This document shows positions 17,646-25,739 of a DNA stretch of 47,234 nucleotides, in pieces. Each line of letters starts with the position of its first letter. Position 1 is the stretch's first letter. Source of the DNA: Alphaproteobacteria bacterium. GTDB lineage: Bacteria > Pseudomonadota > Alphaproteobacteria > UBA9219. The notes under the pieces are model-generated. The model was not told the DNA's origin and made no database searches. It saw only the letters and a program-made list of their open reading frames with translations. The stretch covers positions 1 through 47,234 of the forward strand of contig WREW01000007.1 of NCBI GenBank assembly GCA_009779135.1, written 5' to 3'. The translations under genes were made by a program, and so were the position numbers.

Positions 17646-18404
17646 ATGTCTTACACAAATATTCTTATCGGCACGCCATGCTATGGCGGTATGGTCACGC
17701 ATCTCTATATGCAATCCGTTCTGCAAATGGTGGCCTATGGCGCGGGACGAAATATTTTGTTCTCGCTGGGGCTGCTGGCGCATGACTCCCTGATAACGCG
17801 CGCGCGCAACACGCTGATGGCCAAGTTTTTGGATACGGACGCATTCACGCATCTTTTCTTTATTGACTCCGACATCGGCTTTCCGCCCGAAGCCGTAGGT
17901 CGTTTGCTTGATATGGATGAGGATGTCGTCGCCGGCATGTACCCGCTTAAAGTGATCCACTGGCCGCAGGTAGCCCAACGCATTCAACAAATGCCGCAGA
18001 ATCTTGCCGCCATGTCCGGCCTTAACTATGTCGGCATTCCCTGTCAGGGCGAGGAAAAAGAAGAACGGGGCGGCTTTGTCACAGGCACCTATGCCGGCAC
18101 GGGCTTTATGCTGATAAAACGCAGCGCCGCACTTGCCATGGCTGCGGGCTATCCCGAAACCAAATATAAATACACCCAGACCTACCCCATTCCCAAACAG
18201 CCAAGCCCCAACCAGTATAATTTGTTTGATTGTATGATTGATCCGCAGACAGGCGCCTATCTCAGCGAAGATTTTACCTTCTGTCATCGCTGGCGCGCTT
18301 TGGGCGGCAAAATATGGCTCGATAAAGAAACGCCGCTAACGCACATAGGATCTTATGCCTTCCAGGGCGATCCTTCTTCAGCGGTGCCTTTCGTGATGCC
18401 TTAA
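17646..18404 (+). CDS. Small glycosyltransferase-like protein (GT-A fold)
   Basis: A 252-residue protein. The start NILIGTPCYGGMVTHLY is like the first beta strand of GT-A enzymes; residues about 50-80 read LITRARNTLMAKFL and then THLFFIDSDIGFPPEAV, which includes the DxD-type metal and nucleotide-sugar motif. RLLDMDEDVVAGMYPLK and the downstream GTGFMLIKRSA and YLSEDFTFCHRWRALGG, whose ED pair could be the catalytic acid segment, fit short GT2-like or Anp1-like enzymes found in phage and bacterial genomes. No membrane segment. The acceptor is unknown. AGGGA lies about nine bases upstream of the ATG. The gene stands alone between terminators. Confidence 0.75.
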   Translation: MSYTNILIGTPCYGGMVTHLYMQSVLQMVAYGAGRNILFSLGLLAHDSLITRARNTLMAKFLDTDAFTHLFFIDSDIGFPPEAVGRLLDMDEDVVAGMYPLKVIHWPQVAQRIQQMPQNLAAMSGLNYVGIPCQGEEKEERGGFVTGTYAGTGFMLIKRSAALAMAAGYPETKYKYTQTYPIPKQPSPNQYNLFDCMIDPQTGAYLSEDFTFCHRWRALGGKIWLDKETPLTHIGSYAFQGDPSSAVPFVMP

Positions 18405-18440
18405 ATAAAAAAGGCTCCGCATTAAGCCGGAGCCTTTTAA
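18405..18440. terminator. Rho-independent terminator, usable in both directions
   Basis: AAGGCTCCG and CGGAGCCTT form a 9-bp stem with an A-run before it and a T-run after it. It ends the glycosyltransferase-like gene on the plus strand and could also end the small gene at 18538 on the minus strand. Confidence 0.9.
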
Positions 18441-18537
18441 AAAAACGGGCGTGGCGGCGGGAGACTGCGCGGCTTCGAAAAGCTCATCAACGCAAACTTA
18501 CCCGCGCACCACGCCACCGGCGCAAGCGCAAAAGCCC

Positions 18538-18699
18538 TTACGCCGAAACGTCAACAGAACGTGCCCGCCCTGTTTCAGGCGGAGGAGGTGGAGGAGGCGG
18601 AGGCTCGCTTACAGACGCCGTAGCAGCTGCCCGTGGCGGCGCCTGAACCTGCTGAACCTGCGTCGAAACAATGCCCGACCCTATAGAACCAACAGCCAT
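18538..18699 (-). CDS. 53-residue protein with a polyproline run
   Basis: A short open frame with a very good AAGGAG eight bases before its ATG. The product begins MAVGSIGSGIVSTQVQQVQA, continues with an alanine-rich stretch, then eight consecutive prolines after SVSE, and ends TGRARSVDVSA. There is no signal peptide or membrane helix. The start faintly recalls the YjfB-like putative motility proteins, but that family continues with a helix absent here. Eight prolines would require EF-P for translation. The strong ribosome-binding site, the GC-rich codon use, and the terminator about 100 bases downstream at 18405-18440 support a real gene. Function unknown. Confidence 0.5.
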   Translation of the reverse strand: MAVGSIGSGIVSTQVQQVQAPPRAAATASVSEPPPPPPPPPETGRARSVDVSA

Positions 18700-18861
18700 G
18701 AACGTTTCTCCTTCTTTCCTGTACTACACCAGTATAGCGCTAAATCCTTGCAAAACGTATAAGATTGCATACAATTTTATGGAAAAACCTGTATTTTACG
18801 AAAAAAACGCGCTTTTTTTGGTTTATGGACAGCTCCGCCGCCATGCTGTAGATAAAAGGAT

Positions 18862-20289
18862 ATGCATACAATCAACGAAGCAGATCGTGAAAAGCGCAGC
18901 GCAGCCCTCGCCTCCATAACGGCGGCAATTTTGCTGACGGGGCTCAAGCTGAGCGTGGGGCTTTCCACGGGCAGCCTTGGAATCATCTCCGAAGCCGTCC
19001 ACAGCGCGCTGGATCTGCTTGCAGCCGGCATCACTTATATGGCTGTGCGCTACGCCGCTTTTCCGCCGGACACAGGCCACCCTTACGGGCACGGCAAGAT
19101 AGAAAATCTCTCCGCTTTGGTGGAAACGCTGCTCCTGTTCATCGCCTGCAGCTGGATTATCTGGGAAGCCATCGACCGTTTATTTTTCACGCATGTCGAG
19201 GTGAGGCCTTCTCTGTGGGCTTTAGGCGTGATGGTTATTTCCATTCTTGTTGATATATCCCGCTCGCGCATGCTGCGGCGCGTGGCTAAAAAACACCGCA
19301 GTCAGGCGTTGGAGGCGGACGCCATCCATTTTTCCACGGACATCTATTCTTCCGCCGTGGTCATCGCAGGACTTTTGGCGCTGTATGTGGCTGAGGCCTT
19401 GCCGGAAACTTCCACGCTGCGCCCTTGGCTTAAACAGGCCGATGCTCTGGCGGCTTTGGGAGTCTCCGCCATTATCCTGCGCATCGGCTGGAATCTGGGC
19501 AGACGCGCGGTCAATGTGCTGCTTGACGCCAATGACGAGCCCACAGCCTTTGCCATACGCGCGGCGCTTGAAAAAATAACCGGCGTGAAAGCCATTACTG
19601 CTTTACGCCTGCGCCACAGCGGGCCCAATCTCTTTGCTGATTTAACTCTGAGCGTAGCCAAAGGCCTTTTGATCGATGAGATCGAACAAATCCGCACGGA
19701 GGTGGAAAGCGCCATACACAAAGTAGCCGCCCACACCGAAATAAGCGTTGTTTTTGTTCCTTATGAAGACGGCCTGCCGCAGGATCGCATTATGAAGCTG
19801 CGCGGTCTTGCCGCCCTGCACGGCCTTGTGCCTCATGCCGTGGAAATGTTTGATCTTGGAAACGGGCACCGCGTGATAGAGCTGCATGTCGAGTTTCCAC
19901 CCGAAACAACGCTCCAAGACGCGCATGCGCAGGTAAGTGTTTTTGAAAACGCGGTACAAACGGCGGAAGAAAAGCACGTCACCATCGTCACGCATATTGA
20001 ACCTTTGAGCACACAGAAAAGAGAAACCCTCGCCTCTCCCGCAGATTCCGAACGCATCCGTGATGCTATCCGGCGCATTGTCGCGCAAGAGCCTTTGGTG
20101 CGTGATGTGCATAATATATTGGTGCACAGCAACAGCGAGGGAAACTGCGTAAGCTTTCATGGCCGCATGGAACCAAATACAAGCGTGGACAAAGCCCATA
20201 GCGTCTGCAAACGCCTTGAAACCGCCCTGCACACCAACCTGCCGGAACTATCCCGCATTACTGTGCATATGGAACCTTTTCAGGAATAA
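18862..20289 (+). CDS. CDF-family metal cation transporter with three tandem C-terminal domains
   Basis: Inner-membrane antiporter of the cation diffusion facilitator family, which exports Zn, Co, Fe, Mn or similar divalent metals. The membrane part (about residues 10-215) has six helices. The metal site residues are seen in EAVHSALDLL (TM2) and EADAIHFSTDIYSS (TM5), and HPYGHGKIENLSA is a typical loop. The metal is not predictable; the TM2/TM5 pattern HxxxD and HxxxD resembles zinc or cobalt members. At 475 residues it is about 170 longer than FieF. The extra length is three successive copies of the cytoplasmic beta-alpha-beta domain, ending in VFVPYED, VTHIEPL and VHMEPF. Confidence 0.92.
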   Translation: MHTINEADREKRSAALASITAAILLTGLKLSVGLSTGSLGIISEAVHSALDLLAAGITYMAVRYAAFPPDTGHPYGHGKIENLSALVETLLLFIACSWIIWEAIDRLFFTHVEVRPSLWALGVMVISILVDISRSRMLRRVAKKHRSQALEADAIHFSTDIYSSAVVIAGLLALYVAEALPETSTLRPWLKQADALAALGVSAIILRIGWNLGRRAVNVLLDANDEPTAFAIRAALEKITGVKAITALRLRHSGPNLFADLTLSVAKGLLIDEIEQIRTEVESAIHKVAAHTEISVVFVPYEDGLPQDRIMKLRGLAALHGLVPHAVEMFDLGNGHRVIELHVEFPPETTLQDAHAQVSVFENAVQTAEEKHVTIVTHIEPLSTQKRETLASPADSERIRDAIRRIVAQEPLVRDVHNILVHSNSEGNCVSFHGRMEPNTSVDKAHSVCKRLETALHTNLPELSRITVHMEPFQE

Positions 20290-20317
20290 CCGTCCCACAC
20301 ATGTCATTGGCACCCCT

Positions 20318-23300
20318 CTACTCCCCATGCCTATACCCATCCAAAACACTGCGGAAAAGATCCACCTCGGACAAACCGCCCTGCGCCTCACGAAGATCAT
20401 GCGCCAAAGAGCCTGCGGACGGGCGCGTCAAAACATGGAAAAGCCGACCCTGAGAGGTTTTCTCCATCGCAGGGCCAAAATCCACCGCCAGCCGGTCAAG
20501 CCCCGCCGAATCCCCCTTCTGCGCCAGCGCCACGGCGGCATTGATAAGCCAAGTGGCTTTGTCTTCGCCTAATGTCGTGCCGGATGGCGGCGGCGCACCG
20601 ACCAAAGCCAGCAAAGCTTGGCTTGCATCATCCCATTTATGTTCACGCATGGCCATGTCCGCGCGTAAAATGAGGGAATCTCTGTTGTCCTGCGTGGGCA
20701 GCACGGCCAAAGCCTGGGCATAATCGCCTTTTTCGGAAAGCGCGCGCGCGCGCAAAAGACGGCGTTGAGTCAGAAGGGACTCCGGCGCCGCCTGCTCATC
20801 CTGCCGCGTTTTATCAAGCGCTTCCAAAGCCTGCTGCGGCCTGCGATTCAAAAGCCGGACGCCCGCAAGGCGCGTGGCGATCTTGGCGCGCTCAAGCTGG
20901 TCTTGCGTGTTGCTGAGAACATCCTCAAGCAAATCCTCGCCCTGTTTGAGAAGATCAACAGAGATCAAACGCTCCGCCAGATTGCGCCGCGCCACATTGC
21001 CGTCCTGCCCGGGCGGCATCAGAGTCTTGAAATCGGCATAAAGCGCCAAAGCTTCCAAAGGCCCCAGATCAGCCCCCAGATCCGTTGCGAAAAGATCGCG
21101 GAATATTTTTGACATTTTTTCCTTGATGGCCTCAGCTTCCGGCGCATGAGGATAAAGCCGCAAAGCCTGCGCCAAAGTCGAAAACCCTTCACGATAAGCT
21201 CCGGCGTCAAAATAAAACGCGCCGAGCCGTTGCAAAATATCAAACTCAAGACCATCGCCCCGCCAAGCAAAGCGCATGCCTTCAAGTCGGTCTGCGGCCG
21301 CCGCCGGCGTTAAAGAGCGTGTCGCCACCCCAAGATCAACCAAAGCAAGCTCGGCCCGCACCCTGTAAAGCCAATCATCGCTATGCACCACCTGTTGCCA
21401 GAGCCTTTCGGCTGTTCTTGCAAGGCCTGCCTTGCTGGTTATAACCCCGTGCAAATAGCGCAAAGCCGGCTCGGCGCGCTTGCTGTAGCCAAGCTCTTCC
21501 ACCTTGGCGATCCAGTCGCCCACCAGCTTGTCTTCGCCCAGAGCCGCCGCTGTTTCGATTCCCAAAACGGCAAAGTTCGTGCGGTAAGGCTCCCCATACT
21601 GCGCAAGCCGCGCAAAGCCTTCCTTAAAGGATTCAAACGCAAGGCCCCAGTCATGAAGGCGCGCCTGCGCAATAGCGCGCCAAAGCCGCGTTTCAGGCGC
21701 GCCGCGCAAAGTAATGTGGTTCAGATCCTCAAGCCCCGCTTCAAAATGCCCGTCAGCAATAAGCGCCGCGCCGCGCAGGGCAAGGAAATCACGATCTTCC
21801 AAAACCTGCGGCGCATCTTGTGCCATCACATCCAAAACAGCCAAAGTCTCTGTCGGCAGGCCCCGCGCAAAATAAAAACGCGCAAGCGCCAGACGCGGCA
21901 AAAGGCGGTTTTCCTTTGAAGCGGACACAATGGCCTGCGTAAGCTCCTGCCGCACCGCAACAGGCGAAGCGCCCGCGCGCGCCCATGCCGAAAAATCATA
22001 AAGCGAAGGCACCTTGACACTTGAAATCTGATCCTTCTGGCCCGTATCAGCCAGAGGCGAAAGATCAAGCCCGTCTTTGGCCGTCAGCTCGATTCCATCC
22101 ACTGTACTCTGCACCAAAAGCCCATCCCGCAAAGGCCGGAGAACAAGCCCCTGCGCGGCCGCAAGAACCGTAAAATCCGCAAAACGGCGCATCTGCGTAA
22201 AAGCCGCCGCCTGACGTAAAGGCAAAATAATCAAGCGATCCCCGACAATGGGATCTTCGTAAAAAATCGGGGTCGGTGGGTTGTTGGTCGGCAAAAGAAC
22301 GCGCGCGCCCGCAGCAAAATCAGGCTGAGCAATAAAGTCAAGGGACGGCTCCGACGCCGCATCCGTTGAAACAACATAAACAAGCCAAGCCGTACCCTGA
22401 CGCTGCACACGCACATCCACATCCGCCGGAATAGGAATGCGAAACCCTGTTTGCGAAGGCAGATCAAACCGCTCTATTTTCACAAGCGGCGGCGGCGCGC
22501 GTGAAAGCACCTCCCTTGTAAGCTTGCGGTCGAACAAAACCGTAATAAATCCCGCCCGCGCAAAAATGGCCGCGCCGACATCAATCTGCGGATCAAAACG
22601 CGCCAAAGCCACAGGCTGCGGTTTGTTGAGAAGCTCATGAAAAACCTTCATCGCCTCGGAATCCTGCTCAAAAGGCTTGACGGTCGAATGAAAAGATTCA
22701 ACAGGCGTAAAAGGCGGCTCCAAAGAAGGTTCCTGAAGCTCAATAGGCTCCTCGGTTGTTACCGGTGCCTGTTCTTCTTCTGCGGGTTCTTCCTCCACCA
22801 CGGGGCTTTCTTCTATAGGCGCCGGTTCAAGCGGTTGTTCAGGCGCCAGTTCTTCTTCAGGCAGAGATTCGGGCAAAAGCTCAGCTTCTTGTTCCTCGAT
22901 TTTTTCCTCGGCTTGCGGCTCCGGCGGGCAAGGCTTGACATGGTCAAACGCCATGCGCGTTTTTCCCGCCGCGCCGCTTATATCCACCACGATAGAGGCA
23001 CCATTGAAAAAAGATTTGACCTGCGCCTGCGGCAAAACCTGAAACTGCACGGCCAAAAGCCCATCCGGCGGCGGGCAGATATAAGCAAAATCCTGCACGC
23101 GGCTTAGCGCGCCTTGCGGCAAGGCAAGCTGCGCGGGATGAGAAAAAGAAAGCCGCACAAGCTGCCCTTGATGCGCAAGCTTGTAGGTAATGCCTTTCGG
23201 CGCGTCAAAAACCAGACGGTCATGGGTGTTATGCTGGCCGATTCGCAAAGGAATCGTCACCAATGACTCTTGCGCCGCCACAAAGGCGGGGACACAGAGC

Positions 23301-23344
23301 AAAAGTCCCAAGCACAAAGCAATGCAAGAAAAAGCGCGAAGCAT
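20318..23344 (-). CDS. Large exported TPR protein with an N-terminal AMIN-like region
   Basis: A 1008-residue periplasmic protein. The signal peptide is SCIALCLGLLLCVPAFVAAQ. Residues about 30-130 (RIGQHNTHDRLVFDAPKGI, VRLSFSHPAQL, AQVKSFFNGASIVVDISG) look like an AMIN-type beta domain. Residues about 145-225 are a very acidic proline/glutamate linker (EEKIEEQEAELLPESLPEEE). A second beta-rich domain follows, and from about residue 470 to the end there are tetratricopeptide-like helical pairs (RLALARFYFARGLPTETLAV, DAGAYREGFSTLAQALRLYP, RRLLRARALSEKGDYAQALA). It is 90 bases downstream of cheZ on the same strand. From this neighbourhood I infer a role linked to the flagellar motor or its placement, but no direct motif shows it. 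Confidence 0.85.
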   Translation of the reverse strand: MLRAFSCIALCLGLLLCVPAFVAAQESLVTIPLRIGQHNTHDRLVFDAPKGITYKLAHQGQLVRLSFSHPAQLALPQGALSRVQDFAYICPPPDGLLAVQFQVLPQAQVKSFFNGASIVVDISGAAGKTRMAFDHVKPCPPEPQAEEKIEEQEAELLPESLPEEELAPEQPLEPAPIEESPVVEEEPAEEEQAPVTTEEPIELQEPSLEPPFTPVESFHSTVKPFEQDSEAMKVFHELLNKPQPVALARFDPQIDVGAAIFARAGFITVLFDRKLTREVLSRAPPPLVKIERFDLPSQTGFRIPIPADVDVRVQRQGTAWLVYVVSTDAASEPSLDFIAQPDFAAGARVLLPTNNPPTPIFYEDPIVGDRLIILPLRQAAAFTQMRRFADFTVLAAAQGLVLRPLRDGLLVQSTVDGIELTAKDGLDLSPLADTGQKDQISSVKVPSLYDFSAWARAGASPVAVRQELTQAIVSASKENRLLPRLALARFYFARGLPTETLAVLDVMAQDAPQVLEDRDFLALRGAALIADGHFEAGLEDLNHITLRGAPETRLWRAIAQARLHDWGLAFESFKEGFARLAQYGEPYRTNFAVLGIETAAALGEDKLVGDWIAKVEELGYSKRAEPALRYLHGVITSKAGLARTAERLWQQVVHSDDWLYRVRAELALVDLGVATRSLTPAAAADRLEGMRFAWRGDGLEFDILQRLGAFYFDAGAYREGFSTLAQALRLYPHAPEAEAIKEKMSKIFRDLFATDLGADLGPLEALALYADFKTLMPPGQDGNVARRNLAERLISVDLLKQGEDLLEDVLSNTQDQLERAKIATRLAGVRLLNRRPQQALEALDKTRQDEQAAPESLLTQRRLLRARALSEKGDYAQALAVLPTQDNRDSLILRADMAMREHKWDDASQALLALVGAPPPSGTTLGEDKATWLINAAVALAQKGDSAGLDRLAVDFGPAMEKTSQGRLFHVLTRPSAGSLAHDLREAQGGLSEVDLFRSVLDGYRHGE

Positions 23345-23434
23345 GACAAGAAACGAAGAACACGTTAAGAAAGGTTATTAAGTTATAAAGCAATCCCACG
23401 AAAAATACAGGCTGTTTTTTGCCGCGCAGGGAAA

Positions 23435-24088
23435 TTACATACCCGAAAGGATGCGATCAATATCCGCCTGCCCCATGGCCTTATCAGGAAGCTGCGGGCC
23501 GTTGAGAAGGTCTTTATCGGAAAGCTCGTGCTTTTTTTCCGCCCCTTCACCTTCACGGTGAATTTCTTCCCCTAAGGCCTTTAAAAGAGCATCAATTTTT
23601 GCATCTATATGTTTAAGAGTCTGCACAACTTTGGTGATGCGCTGGCCGGTAACATCCTGAAAATTGCACGCTTCAAAAATGCGGGTCGTGCAGGCGACAA
23701 GCTTTTCATTGACATCCGGCGGACATTCCGCCGCCAGAGTTGAAATCACATCGCACTGATCCATGATCTTGTTGGTCGCCTCTTCCGTGGCGCCGACAAC
23801 GGCATCCAGCTCATCCGTGGCATGAGGAATATGGCTTTCGCTGATTTCCGCAGGCTGGATGGCGGCAATTTCTTGTTTAGCATGATGGATATAGCCCGCA
23901 AGCTCTTCCAGTTCGGCATAAAACTTCAGATCCGCCGCAGAGACATCGCCGGAAAGCGAGGTCACCACCTCCCGCACGATCTGGGCGATGGCGTCCGAAG
24001 ACAAAGGAATCTTTGCCTCTGTACTGACCTGTTGCAAAGTTTGATGAAGACCTTGTTCAAAATGGGTCAGTGGCTTTGCGTCCTGCAT
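23435..24088 (-). CDS. cheZ: Chemotaxis protein phosphatase CheZ
   Basis: Dephosphorylates CheY-P, ending the tumble signal. The 217-residue helical protein carries the catalytic signature CNFQDVTGQRITKVVQTL, where Q149 corresponds to the glutamine that activates water in E. coli CheZ. The two long helices before it (about 50-145) form the dimeric coiled coil. The tail ends GQADIDRILSGM, the CheY-binding amphipathic peptide after a flexible acidic linker. The length matches CheZ. It lies 14 bases after cheY in the same transcript. Confidence 0.94.
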   Translation of the reverse strand: MQDAKPLTHFEQGLHQTLQQVSTEAKIPLSSDAIAQIVREVVTSLSGDVSAADLKFYAELEELAGYIHHAKQEIAAIQPAEISESHIPHATDELDAVVGATEEATNKIMDQCDVISTLAAECPPDVNEKLVACTTRIFEACNFQDVTGQRITKVVQTLKHIDAKIDALLKALGEEIHREGEGAEKKHELSDKDLLNGPQLPDKAMGQADIDRILSGM

Positions 24089-24102
24089 GATTCTTTCCTC
24101 TT

Positions 24103-24492
24103 TTAGAAGGCGCCCAAAACGGCTGATATTTTTTGCTTGAGCGTTTCGGCGTTAAAAGGCTTGACGATATAGTTATTCACGCCGGCTTCTTTGGCGGCGG
24201 CTACATTTTCAACCTTGCTTTCGGCTGTGACCATAATAAAAGGGGTGCCTTTCAGCTTGGCGTCAGCGCGCACCTCTTTTAAAAGCTGCAGGCCCGTCAT
24301 GGGTTCCATGTTCCAATCCGAGATCACAAGCCCGTAAGCCGTCCCCTCCCGCAGCATTTTAAGCGCCATGGAGCCGTCCGTCGCCTGCATGACATTCTTA
24401 AAGCCAAGCTGCTTGAGGAGATTTTCAACAATCCTGAGCATGGTCTTATAGTCATCGACAATAAGAACGTTCATATTCATATCAACAGCCAT
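24103..24492 (-). CDS. cheY: CheY-type response regulator
   Basis: Single receiver domain of 129 residues that carries the phosphoryl signal from CheA to the flagellar switch. The acidic pocket is D13 and D14 (VLIVDDYKTM), the phosphoacceptor is D59 in LVISDWNMEPMTG, the switch region is FIMVTAES, and the conserved lysine is in NNYIVKPF. The W after the acceptor aspartate and NM(E)P match CheY. It starts at 24492 with AAGGA eight bases before. It heads the cheY-cheZ-TPR unit. No cheA, cheW or cheR is in the window. Confidence 0.95.
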   Translation of the reverse strand: MAVDMNMNVLIVDDYKTMLRIVENLLKQLGFKNVMQATDGSMALKMLREGTAYGLVISDWNMEPMTGLQLLKEVRADAKLKGTPFIMVTAESKVENVAAAKEAGVNNYIVKPFNAETLKQKISAVLGAF

Positions 24493-24594
24493 GTTTCATT
24501 CCTTTTTCCATGCCCCGCGCGCGCCGAAACAACGCCCCCCTAAACTACATCAGAGAAATTAAAGAAAGCGTTACCACGGACAAGACCTCGTCAT

Positions 24595-24623
24595 AAAAAG
24601 GGGGAGCCATGGGCCGGCTCCCC
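24595..24623 (-). terminator. Rho-independent terminator of the RHH gene
   Basis: GGGGAGCC and GGCTCCCC form the stem with a seven-base loop; read on the minus strand it is followed by CTTTTTATG. It lies about 37 bases past the stop of the RHH gene. Confidence 0.85.
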
Positions 24624-24659
24624 GAATTGTGCGCGTTTATTCTTTTTCTTGTTGTTCCC

Positions 24660-25178
24660 TTAACGCACGCGCAACCTATGCGAGCGGTAAAACTCCCTAT
24701 GAGTCCGACTTAACCCTTGATTTTGGTTGGCGCTGACCGGTTCCGGCCCCTTTTTCTGAACAAGCCCCGTCATAAAAGGCCCCCCGGGCCCATGCCCTGC
24801 GCGGCTGTGACCTTCTTCTGTGGCGGCATCGCGGAAATAGGCCATCACAAAAACCCGAATGCCAGCGGTAAGCGAGGTATTAACCGCCTTACGCATTGAA
24901 ACGATTGTCGCAATATCATGAATGGTGATGTGCTCGCGGCGGCAAATATCGCGCAAGGCATTCCACATATCAGGCTCCAGACGCACAGATGTGCGATGCT
25001 GGTCGATGGTAACGTTCCGGCTTACCAACGAGCTGCGTTCTTTCTTGTTTTTATCCGCCAGAACATGAAGAACAACACCGTCAGGCGCGCTGTCATTGAC
25101 AGCGACAGGGGTCGAAGGTGAAACATTGTCTTCAGGCAAAGGCGCGGCGGCAGCGTAAGGTTTGGCTTGTTGACTCAT
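24660..25178 (-). CDS. Ribbon-helix-helix domain protein (RHH_4 type)
   Basis: A 172-residue protein whose middle (about 60-130) reads SRNVTIDQHRTSVRLEPDMW, then NALRDICRREHITIHDIA and SLTAGIRVFVMAYFRDA. This is the ribbon-helix-helix arrangement (a beta strand with TSVRLEP followed by two helices) of the alphaproteobacterial RHH_4 family, probable DNA-binding regulators. The N terminus (about 1-55) is alanine-, proline- and serine-rich and the C terminus is disordered. The frame is open to 25262; I chose 25178 because GGAG lies eight bases upstream and the product then begins MSQQAKPYAAAAPLPEDN. It has its own terminator and a palindrome about 50 bases upstream, consistent with autoregulation. 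Confidence 0.88.
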   Translation of the reverse strand: MSQQAKPYAAAAPLPEDNVSPSTPVAVNDSAPDGVVLHVLADKNKKERSSLVSRNVTIDQHRTSVRLEPDMWNALRDICRREHITIHDIATIVSMRKAVNTSLTAGIRVFVMAYFRDAATEEGHSRAGHGPGGPFMTGLVQKKGPEPVSANQNQGLSRTHREFYRSHRLRVR

Positions 25179-25230
25179 AGAAAATCTCCATAGGAAAGAG
25201 AAAGGCAGGAAGGGCCGGTTAAGGTGGGAT

Positions 25231-25250
25231 GTGGTTACGCGCATAACCAC
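25231..25250. promoter_or_regulatory. Near-perfect 20-bp palindrome upstream of the RHH gene (possible operator)
   Basis: GTGGTTACGCGCATAACCAC: nine of ten positions pair symmetrically. It lies 53 bases upstream of the RHH gene start. RHH repressors bind such symmetric sites as dimer pairs, so autoregulation is an inference. It is not followed by a T-run, so it is not a terminator. Confidence 0.5.
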
Positions 25251-25535
25251 AATTTGTGACAACCGACACTTGCAATATGATGCACACGCAAAAGTATATC
25301 AAGCAGAAAATGGTTAATTTATGCATTTTCAATGCAATGGTGTGTCTTTATCGCCCAATTTATAAAGAAAGCATGCTATCGCATATCAAACCTATACAAT
25401 TTTAAATTGATATCCACAGGCAGGAGGCCCAAATATACCCCCACCCGAAAGCGTTAACCATGGCCAGACTTGAATCGGTGGGCCAAAAGATGCAAAATAA
25501 GCTCGTGGTTCAGCCACGCTTTAAAGGAGACGCCT
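25251..25535. other. AT-rich intergenic region without recognisable gene
   Basis: The rest of the 357-base gap between the RHH gene and the small gene at 25536. It is AT-rich with several TATA-like hexamers (for example TATACAATTTTAAATTG near 25393), consistent with divergent promoters. I see no RNA gene. Confidence 0.5.
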
Positions 25536-25739
25536 ATGGACTTCATGGCTTGCGCAGATGAACTGTCAAAATGGATGACGGCAAACCGGATCCTTACTTT
25601 GTGGGCTTGTGCTGTCGGGGTGGCAGTTTTTGGTAAAAGGGTTTATGACGAACACATATATAAATCTTCTGTTGAACCTTTCCGCGATATAGACAATCAA
25701 GTGAAAGCCATATTATCGAAAAATAACGGCCCATCCTGA
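25536..25739 (+). CDS. Small single-pass membrane protein, hypothetical
   Basis: A 67-residue product starting MDFMACADELSKWMTANRI, followed by one hydrophobic segment LTLWACAVGVAVFGK (about 20-35) and a polar tail ending in KAILSKNNGPS. The ATG has AAAGGAG eight bases upstream, one of the better ribosome-binding sites here. The frame is open from 25470, but that part has no such site. Its last 27 bases overlap the end of the opposite-strand gene at 25713. Family unknown. Confidence 0.6.
   Translation: MDFMACADELSKWMTANRILTLWACAVGVAVFGKRVYDEHIYKSSVEPFRDIDNQVKAILSKNNGPS

Noticed and set aside
20290-20317. A TGTCATTGGCACCC sequence resembling the end of repeat family B.
   Set aside because: Only the first seven to nine bases match and there is no matching second arm; it is a chance similarity.
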